Assembly (NCBI RefSeq): GCF_017874425.1
Contig: NZ_JAGGLL010000016.1
Location: forward strand, 44,690 to 108,689
DNA from: Clostridium punense
GTDB lineage: Bacteria; Bacillota; Clostridia; Clostridiales; Clostridiaceae
Direction: 5' to 3'
Length of the DNA stretch: 64,000 bases
Shown: in pieces, positions 58,581 to 64,000 of the stretch
How the letters are laid out: every line of letters begins with the position of its first letter
How positions within the stretch are numbered: the stretch's first letter is position 1
Notes under the pieces: model-generated
What the model was told of the DNA's origin: nothing
What the model saw: the letters and a program-made list of their open reading frames with translations, nothing else
Database searches by the model: none
Made by a program: the position numbers and the translations under genes

Positions 58581-59600
58581 ATGAACTGGAAAGCATTTTT
58601 GGGAAAGAAAGATTTTAAAATTGTAGTAGGCTTGGAAATAGTAGTATTAGTAGCAATTGTAGGGTTTACTATGTACAGTCACAACAAGAATTCTGAAAAG
58701 ATGGTAATGGGAGGCGTTTTTAAGAACCAAGTAATTCATAAGGAAGGGGAGAAGGTGGAAAATAAGGAGCCAGTAATGGATATGGAAAAGTTTTTTCGTC
58801 CTTCAAAATCTCCTGCCATTAATGATAGGGTAAAGGATTATAAATTTTTTGATGAGTTTTATGGGAAAAGTCCAGATAAGATTACAGTACCAAGTGATAT
58901 GTTAAAAACTCCTGAAGATACAATCATAAATTATTTTAGTATATTAAAAGAGGGAGCTGGAAACATTGAAGAAGGCAAGTATGCAGGGTGCGGCTCTCTA
59001 GGTACAGGCTCAGCACCTTATCCCATAGCCTATAATTTTTTAAGTACAGATTATAAGAAAAAATTGAGTTATAAGGATTATCTAGAGTCCTTTAAAAATA
59101 TACTCCATATAAGTTTATTAAAGGTGAAGGAAGTTCCTAAGAGGGAGGATCATCCTAATAGCATACCTTACTTTTTTGAAATTGAAACCATTGAAGGTAC
59201 TGATAAGGGAATGGGGCAATTTGCTTATTATTATGGTTTTATTTACTTAATAAAAGAAGGCAAGGATTATAAAATTTCTGATATAGACATTCGTGGAGAA
59301 AACTATCTTTGTGCTCCTTACCATGGTTGGTCTTATGACGGAGAAGCTGTGGTAGGTATTAAATATGGAGACTGGTGTTCTTTAGTTAAAGAAAGATTAC
59401 CTGTGGAAACTGAGGGATATGTGAAAAGTGTTCCCTTTAAAGGAACAGATGGTAGTGATTATCTTATAAAGTTTTTCACACTAACCAATGGTACAGATGT
59501 GGAAGTTGGTCAGTATAAGAAAAACTCTAAGGGTGAATGGGAAGCGATAACTCTTAATCCAGAGAAATGCTTAGATAAGGCATCTTCAAAAAATAAATAA
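58581..59600 (+). CDS. Hypothetical membrane-anchored protein ending in a MITE
   Basis: A 339-residue protein with one N-terminal helix (KIVVGLEIVVLVAIVGFTMY) and a large extracytoplasmic part. Local motifs (KTPEDTIINYFSILKEGAGN, DIDIRGENYLCAPYHGWSYD) do not reveal a family to me. AGGGAAGGAA precedes ATG 58581. The last residues, ASSKNK, and the stop codon come from MITE copy B, whose first base is 59579. The ancestral protein therefore had a different end. Confidence 0.75.
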   Translation: MNWKAFLGKKDFKIVVGLEIVVLVAIVGFTMYSHNKNSEKMVMGGVFKNQVIHKEGEKVENKEPVMDMEKFFRPSKSPAINDRVKDYKFFDEFYGKSPDKITVPSDMLKTPEDTIINYFSILKEGAGNIEEGKYAGCGSLGTGSAPYPIAYNFLSTDYKKKLSYKDYLESFKNILHISLLKVKEVPKREDHPNSIPYFFEIETIEGTDKGMGQFAYYYGFIYLIKEGKDYKISDIDIRGENYLCAPYHGWSYDGEAVVGIKYGDWCSLVKERLPVETEGYVKSVPFKGTDGSDYLIKFFTLTNGTDVEVGQYKKNSKGEWEAITLNPEKCLDKASSKNK

Positions 59601-59753
59601 GTCAATCTTCTCGTCTATTTTGTGCTATACTTCGTCAACAGAACCCTTTGATAGCCCCACTATCTGCGGAACCTGTTTCCTTGTCGGCACAAGCTTGCTT
59701 GTGAACTCAGAATATCCTTCACATCTTTGACTTGTTATTTATTTTCAGATGCC
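59579..59753. mobile_element. MITE-like element, full-length copy B (175 bp)
   Basis: It has the same termini and core as copies A and C, with TAA duplicated at 59576-59578 and 59754-59756. It contains the 17-bp segment with ACAAGCTTGCTTGT, missing in A. Its left end encodes the last six residues and stop of the gene at 58581-59600. Confidence 0.9.
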
Positions 59754-59863
59754 TAATAAAAAGCAGTAGAAGTTTACAGAATACTGAGCTCGAATATACT
59801 CTTTCACAAACTTATTTTTCAAAGGAATAATTTAACGGTAAAGTAGTTAACCATAATATTAAT

Positions 59864-59910
59864 AAACCATGCATAAAGGAAAATTAATTCTTCTATTATG
59901 CATGGTTTTA
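59864..59910. terminator. Hairpin terminator upstream of the flavin protein gene end
   Basis: A perfect 13-bp stem, AAACCATGCATAA (59864-59876) with TTATGCATGGTTT (59896-59908). On the + strand TTTTAATG follows; the minus strand has TTATTAATAT. It separates convergent genes. The remaining sequence to 59961 shows nothing. Confidence 0.7.
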
Positions 59911-59961
59911 ATGTTATTTAAGTCTTTTGTGTATTACAAAACAATCATAATTATTTTATAA

Positions 59962-60333
59962 TTATAGTGTTTGGGTTATGGCTGAGGGTCTTATTTCAAG
60001 AACAGCTCTTGCCCAAGGAAAACTTTCTTTAGTTTTATTAAATCTAGGACCTTCATAAATTATTGATCCGGTACCTTCAATTAAAAAGCCAGTTCCCTTT
60101 GAGTGGAATCCTTCAACTTCACGACTTCCTATAGTTACGAGAACTTTATTATTTTCCTGAAGATTAGCTTCAGTAACCTTCATTCCACCTACGGGAATAA
60201 GCAAAGTCTCATCTGTAGTTATTTTTACGTAGCTATTCCAAGAGTTAACTAAATGAGCGCCTGCTTTTCCTTCTGTGGCAATTGCAACAACACTTTCATG
60301 GCTTAATACTTCCAATAACTTTTTAGGTATCAA
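59962..60333 (-). CDS. Pyridoxamine 5'-phosphate oxidase-like FMN-binding protein
   Basis: A 123-residue split-barrel flavin protein. The fold is shown by VLSHESVVAIATEGKAGAHL, NSWNSYVKITTDETLLIPVG, GMKVTEANLQENNKVLVTIG and GTGFLIEGTGSI. Members bind FMN at the dimer interface and serve as oxidoreductases or electron carriers. The start is TTG 60333 after GAGGGATACAAA. It lies 27 bp after the metallo-beta-lactamase-fold gene, so they form an operon; the partner has a complete flavodiiron-type metal site but no flavin domain. Confidence 0.88.
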   Translation of the reverse strand: MIPKKLLEVLSHESVVAIATEGKAGAHLVNSWNSYVKITTDETLLIPVGGMKVTEANLQENNKVLVTIGSREVEGFHSKGTGFLIEGTGSIIYEGPRFNKTKESFPWARAVLEIRPSAITQTL

Positions 60334-60360
60334 TTTGTATCCCTCATTTCATAAATAATG

Positions 60361-60996
60361 TTAAAGTTTAACACAAGGACCATGGCCAGTAGCAATAAAC
60401 TTAGGAGTCAGCTTACCTAAGGTCTCTTGAAGTTCCAATCTTCTATTAGGATCAGGAACTTGAAGAGGTGTAATATTAGCTACTTCTTCCTGCCAACTGC
60501 CTTCTATTATGGCATTATCGGCTTTTCCAAGACGAAACATTAAATCGCTGCTAAAGAGTATTCCACGTTTATTTTCTATCATAAGCAAACCTTCCCATAA
60601 ATGCATTTCAGAAAAGTAGCTTATAAATTCTAACTCATAATCTTTTGTAACAAGCTTTTCACCAGGCTTTTTAACTAGTACTTTGCTAGTAATTCCAAAG
60701 CCACTAAGCTGTCTTGCTGTAATTTCTGAGCAAACTGCCTTGGCTTCTGGAAAGTGCTTTAATATTAAGGAAAGTGCACCACATTCATCAGACTCAAAAT
60801 GGGAAATGAAAATATAGCTTAATTTCTTATCATTAAGAGCTGTTTTTAGTTGGGGTAATAATGCCTCACCTTGTTGCATAGCACCTGTATGAACTAAAAC
60901 AGATTCTTCAGCTTGTAATAAATACTGATGAAAGGTAAGATCTATAGGTGGTACGTAGGTACTGAATTGGTATAAATCATTATAAATAATTGACAT
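60361..60996 (-). CDS. Flavodiiron-type metallo-beta-lactamase-fold protein without flavodoxin domain
   Basis: A 211-residue protein with the beta-lactamase fold of flavodiiron (FDP/ODP) proteins. All six metal ligands of that family can be placed: His66, Glu68 and Asp70 in ISHFESDECG, His132 in SEMHLWEG, Asp151 in FSSDLMF and His205 in ATGHGPC. The spacings H-x-E-x-D, about 61 to the next His and exactly 18 to the Asp match FDPs, which reduce O2 or NO. The C-terminal flavodoxin domain of true FDPs is missing. AAAGGAGATTCACT precedes ATG 60996. The following gene encodes a small FMN protein that could serve in its place. Confidence 0.88.
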   Translation of the reverse strand: MSIIYNDLYQFSTYVPPIDLTFHQYLLQAEESVLVHTGAMQQGEALLPQLKTALNDKKLSYIFISHFESDECGALSLILKHFPEAKAVCSEITARQLSGFGITSKVLVKKPGEKLVTKDYELEFISYFSEMHLWEGLLMIENKRGILFSSDLMFRLGKADNAIIEGSWQEEVANITPLQVPDPNRRLELQETLGKLTPKFIATGHGPCVKL

Positions 60997-61246
60997 AGTG
61001 AATCTCCTTTTAATGCTGTAATTGTTCTTATATAGTATTTTAGCATATTAACTTTAATATAGCGTAGTCATTTAATGTTAAAACTAATAGGTGAAACACG
61101 TAGTAAAGCATAAATTTCTACATTATATATCTTAGAAAAATATCCTATGTAAATAGTTTTATGGCAGAATTAAGTTAGATAGAGGGCTATAGTTTATATT
61201 CTACATAATTCAACAACAATTATACCTAAAGAAATTTTGCTAGAAA

Positions 61247-61274
61247 AAAACACTTCAGTTATGAAGTGCTTTTT
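61247..61274 (-). terminator. Intrinsic terminator of the zinc-ribbon gene
   Basis: AAAACACTTCA and TGAAGTGCTTTT form a stem with a GTTA loop; on the minus strand a run of seven T follows. It lies 35 bp after the stop of the 68-residue protein. The rest of the gap 60997-61308 shows no gene. Confidence 0.85.
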
Positions 61275-61308
61275 AAAAGGATAATATATTTAGTTTAAGC
61301 ATTTTAAG

Positions 61309-61515
61309 TTAACGATCAAATCTAGTTAAAGAACCATTATAGAAAAACTCTGTGTGCCTACAATTAGGACAAACATAAATATCAAACACTAAATGCTCTT
61401 CAACATCAAAAAGTGCACTAAGAAGACCTCTGTTATTATCCTGAGAATCAAATCTATACTCCTTTAAATATTCCATTTTACCGTTACATCTTAAGCATTG
61501 CATGTTGTTTTCCAT
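61309..61515 (-). CDS. Small zinc-ribbon protein
   Basis: A 68-residue protein with two CxxC pairs, MQCLRCNGKMEYLKEYRF and IYVCPNCRHTEFFYNGSL, forming one zinc ribbon. The family is common in clostridia and without known function. AAAGGAGGATATGTA precedes ATG 61515. Confidence 0.85.
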   Translation of the reverse strand: MENNMQCLRCNGKMEYLKEYRFDSQDNNRGLLSALFDVEEHLVFDIYVCPNCRHTEFFYNGSLTRFDR

Positions 61516-61663
61516 TTTTACATATCCTCCTTTTAATAAGTGATAGAATTTTATTTTATTAACCTTTAAAATTAAAAGTTTTTAGCCAAAACATATAGTA
61601 GCTATAAAGAATCAACATAAAAAGGGTCACAGGTCTTTTCCCCTAAGTATTTATAATATAAGA

Positions 61664-62059
61664 TTATAGAGAAGGATCTTTATAAAGATTTTTAACTACA
61701 ATCCCTCTTTGGGTAAGTTCCCCAAGTAGAATTTCAAAATCTTGCCTATATAGGAGGTTAGCACGAATTTCTAATTCCTTTTTATAAAAACCGGCAACTG
61801 GTATAATAAAAAGCTTATCAGCAGTAATTTCAGCATAGGAGATACTAGAAAAACTAATTTCATAGAAAGGAATAGCTAAGCCTCTATAAATAAGCAAATA
61901 ATCTGAAATAATTTTCACATAAGACTTCTTTGGTAAAGAGAGAGAATGGATAGCAAGCATAGTACTTAAAACTATTATTATAAAGAATAGTATAGGCAGT
62001 GGGAAAAAATCGAAAAGAACAATAGCTGAAAGGAATAGATTATAGCTACTACAAGCCAT
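61664..62059 (-). CDS. Hypothetical membrane protein with PH-like C-terminal domain
   Basis: A 131-residue protein with one or two membrane helices in the first 40 residues (LFFIIIVLSTMLAIHSLSLP) and a soluble part of the bacterial PH-like type (YVKIISDYLLIYRGLAIPFY, EISFSSISYAEITADKLFII). ATG at 62059 has no convincing ribosome site, so the start may be wrong. Unknown function. Confidence 0.6.
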   Translation of the reverse strand: MACSSYNLFLSAIVLFDFFPLPILFFIIIVLSTMLAIHSLSLPKKSYVKIISDYLLIYRGLAIPFYEISFSSISYAEITADKLFIIPVAGFYKKELEIRANLLYRQDFEILLGELTQRGIVVKNLYKDPSL

Positions 62060-62625
62060 ATGATACCAGCTGCTAAGTGTGTTCCTGAGTTTTTGAATTT
62101 TAACTCAATATTCTGCATTTAAACCCTCCATGTTATTAGTTTTACAACAACTTATATATATATTATAACATTTATTTACATAAAATTAGTAAGAAAATTG
62201 AAAAAATGTTTCTTAGATTCCATAAAGGAGATATCTTCCATAAGAAAAGCTTCAGTGGTTAAAAGTTCACTGTAATAGGGATTTCTTCAAAAGACGTAGA
62301 GGAGTTAAATACAATTAAAATAGAAGAACACTGAGTTATTAAGAGTTTCTATATATATGTCCTAATAAACAAACTACACAATAATACTTAGAGTGGTCTA
62401 TGTTTCATAACAGTTTGAATATAGAAAGTTAATTAGAACTAATATATTTATAAATATATTAAATTAGGAGAGATAAGTATGTAATTAATAAATGAACATT
62501 GATTATATTTTACAATACTTAATATTAGCTCTTGATATTTTGTGAAAGTGAATTTATATTTTATATGTATACATAGGTGTCTAGGGTGAAAATTTATCTT
62601 ATTTATAGTCAAGTTCATCCATCTT
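62060..62625. other. Long AT-rich intergenic region
   Basis: About 570 bp between divergent genes with many short stops in all frames and no gene-like sequence. I see no strong promoter and no clear hairpin before element F3. Confidence 0.45.
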
Positions 62626-62690
62626 TAAAGGCCTTAAGAGAACAAGGTAACAGTAGTACGGAGTTAAGTTTTAACTTTGGTTACCTATAT
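62626..62690. repeat. Intergenic hairpin element (family member F3)
   Basis: AGGCCTTAAGAGAAC at the left is followed by GGTAAC...GTTACC enclosing AGTTAAGTTTTAACT, a two-level hairpin, and ends CTATA. It resembles F2 in the order of its parts. The TSCPD gene starts 23 bp downstream. Confidence 0.45.
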
Positions 62691-62712
62691 TTAGAAGTGG
62701 GGGAGTATTATA

Positions 62713-62964
62713 ATGGAATACACTTATAAGACAAGCGGTTGCTGTGCAACTGAAATAAACTTTCAAGTAGAAAATGATATTTTAAAAAAGGTTTCCTTTG
62801 TTAAAGGATGTCCAGGAAACACTAAAGGACTAGCAAGCCTTCTTGAAGGCATGGATGTAAAGGAAGTAGTAAAAAAACTAAAGGGAACTCCTTGTAGAAC
62901 GGAAACTTCTTGCCCAGACCAATTAGCTTGTGCTTTAGAAGAATTAGTTTTAAAAAATATCTAA
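62713..62964 (+). CDS. TSCPD domain protein (TIGR03905 family)
   Basis: An 83-residue protein with the TSCPD signature near its end (RTETSCPDQLACALEELV) and conserved cysteines (SGCCATEINF, GCPGNTKGL). The domain also occurs at the end of some vitamin B12-dependent ribonucleotide reductases, where it may bind metal. The stand-alone family has no established role. GTGGGGGAGTATTATA precedes ATG 62713. Confidence 0.92.
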   Translation: MEYTYKTSGCCATEINFQVENDILKKVSFVKGCPGNTKGLASLLEGMDVKEVVKKLKGTPCRTETSCPDQLACALEELVLKNI

Positions 62965-62976
62965 TAAACAAAGCTA

Positions 62977-63024
62977 TATGAAATTAAACCCCTATGCCTA
63001 AAAGGTATAGGGGTTAATTTCATA
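62977..63024. terminator. Bidirectional hairpin terminator after the TSCPD gene
   Basis: TATGAAATTAAACCCCTATGCCT pairs with AGGTATAGGGGTTAATTTCATA over more than 20 bp (one G-U, one bulge) with a 3-nt loop. Confidence 0.8.
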
Positions 63025-63109
63025 CAGTGGCAATAGAAGACTATCTTGTGCATTGCTTCATGGTATTATAATTAGAGGGATTTAGTTTAAAGAATGTGAC
63101 CAGATACGG

Positions 63110-63781
63110 CTAAATTACTCCATTCCACTCATTATAAAATTGATCTAAAAACTCTTCCATGTAACTATGTCTTTTCTCAGCCACTTTTTTAGCAGTTTCA
63201 GTATTCATTAAGTCCTTTAAAAGAAGGAGCTTTTCATAAAAATGATTTATAGTTGTTCCTTTAGAGTTTGCATAAGCTTCAAAGCTTTCATGAAGCTGAG
63301 GCTTTATATCAGGGTTATACATTTCATGTCCCTTGTGGCCGCCATAAGCAAAGGTTCTTGCAATTCCAATAGCACCTATGGCATCAAGTCTATCTGCATC
63401 TTGAACTATCATACCTTCAATAGTACTCATCTTTGATTCAACTTTAGCACCCTTAAAAGAAATAGTTGCAATTATTTCACATACAGCACTTATAACCTCT
63501 TCCTCAACCGTTAACTTTTCCAGAAACTCTCTTGCAACCCTAGGGCCAACGGTTAAATCACCACCATGGAATTTATGGTCTGCAATATCATGAAGTAGTG
63601 CTCCAAGCTCTACTATATAGGAATTACAAGTTTCACTTTTAGCTAAGGCTTTTGCGTTATTCCAGACTCTATAAACATGCCAGTAGTCATGACCAGAACC
63701 TTCTCCGTATAGAGTTTCTTTAACGAAAGCTAAGGTTTTATCAATAACTTTTTCTTGAATTTCTGTATATGTACTATTCAT
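63110..63781 (-). CDS. HD domain phosphohydrolase (YedJ/YpgQ-like)
   Basis: A 223-residue protein from ATG 63781, 7 bp after AAGGAGTG; an in-frame GTG lies 9 bp upstream over that site. The HD motifs are GSGHDYWHVYRVWNNA (His), ALLHDIADHKFHGG (HD) and IVQDADRLDAIGAIGIART (Asp). The family hydrolyses nucleotides or related phosphate esters with divalent metals; Bacillus YpgQ is a dNTP pyrophosphatase, but the substrate here is open. Confidence 0.92.
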   Translation of the reverse strand: MNSTYTEIQEKVIDKTLAFVKETLYGEGSGHDYWHVYRVWNNAKALAKSETCNSYIVELGALLHDIADHKFHGGDLTVGPRVAREFLEKLTVEEEVISAVCEIIATISFKGAKVESKMSTIEGMIVQDADRLDAIGAIGIARTFAYGGHKGHEMYNPDIKPQLHESFEAYANSKGTTINHFYEKLLLLKDLMNTETAKKVAEKRHSYMEEFLDQFYNEWNGVI

Positions 63782-64000
63782 AAATCTCACTCCTTATTTT
63801 AAAATTTTTTAGGTAGACAAAGTTAAGCCTTCAGTTATATATAAAGGTTTATGTTGCTTCATAAGGCTTTTGGAGATAAATAATATTTATGGTTATCTTA
63901 AAATACACCACTTTACAAGTAATTTAAAATTACCAAAAAATACAACGTACCAAACGCCTTCTAGATATCAATACTAATCTTGTGAACACCAATATTGATA
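63782..64000. other. Intergenic sequence at the right edge
   Basis: No gene is seen. TATCAATA (63973-63980) and TATTGATA at the last bases form an inverted repeat that may belong to a terminator or operator of the next gene beyond the window. Confidence 0.4.

Noticed and set aside
1..64000. tRNA or rRNA genes and CRISPR arrays
   Set aside because: I found no T-loop-like GTTCGA motifs in cloverleaf context, no rRNA-like GC-rich blocks and no regularly spaced repeats other than the four 23-bp iterons, which are too short and close for CRISPR.

Overview
The window looks like chromosome of a spore-forming, low-GC Firmicute, most likely Clostridium sensu stricto. The AT content is high, ATG/GTG/TTG starts follow strong AGGAGG-type ribosome sites, there is a CotF-type spore coat operon, and the gene families are typically clostridial (DUF4179 anti-sigma factors, DUF1659/DUF2922, TSCPD protein, many PAS histidine kinases). 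I see no rRNA, tRNA, CRISPR array or intact transposase.

Region 1 (1-12.2 kb) is signal transduction: a CheB-CheR fusion cut by the window edge, a PAS histidine kinase, a receiver-kinase hybrid, a large HAMP-GAF-kinase-receiver hybrid and a stand-alone CheR, with argS between them. Two related kinases lie at 35.6-39.4 kb. Four of these five kinases end in the same short tail (EFSDIY), for which I know no function.

Region 2 (12.5-31 kb) is mixed. It holds a probable type I toxin-antitoxin locus (33-residue holin-like toxin with an overlapping convergent RNA), a lysophospholipase-like hydrolase, the coat/alcohol dehydrogenase operon, a YhcC-type radical SAM protein, a ComB-like phosphatase, a ThrE-type exporter pair, a REC-PilZ protein, two ECF sigma/anti-sigma modules, a DNA glycosylase and a MATE pump. 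At 20.58-20.73 kb a perfect sigma-A promoter with a LexA-like box drives a short non-coding RNA with C-rich loops.

Region 3 (30.9-35.4 kb) centres on an origin-like stretch. An initiator-like winged-helix gene is followed by five DnaA boxes and four GACA-N4-TGTC palindromes spaced exactly 23 bp apart; a fifth copy of the palindrome sits upstream of the gene. Then come DUF1659, an unnamed small ORF, DUF2922, a sensor-less MCP signalling domain, two tail-anchored miniproteins and a strongly folded RNA candidate.

Region 4 (39.6-53 kb) is an accessory-looking run of small membrane, lipoprotein and orphan genes, nearly all on the + strand and each with its own ribosome site. It includes SdpI, DUF5412, a GNAT, an isolated RsgA zinc domain, a methyltransferase and a pair of lipoprotein peptidases.

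Region 5 (53-64 kb) has a PTS IIC-like protein, a Fic protein with an inhibitory helix motif, a third ECF sigma module, a rhomboid-like protein without the protease motif, a flavodiiron-type metal-site protein next to a small flavin protein, a TSCPD protein and an HD phosphohydrolase.

A MITE-like family (about 160-175 bp, termini GGCATC/GATGCC, 3-bp TTA or TAA duplications) occurs in three full and two degenerate copies. One copy supplies stop codons and last residues to a gene; a second copy does the same for another gene; two more sit just upstream of ribosome binding sites.
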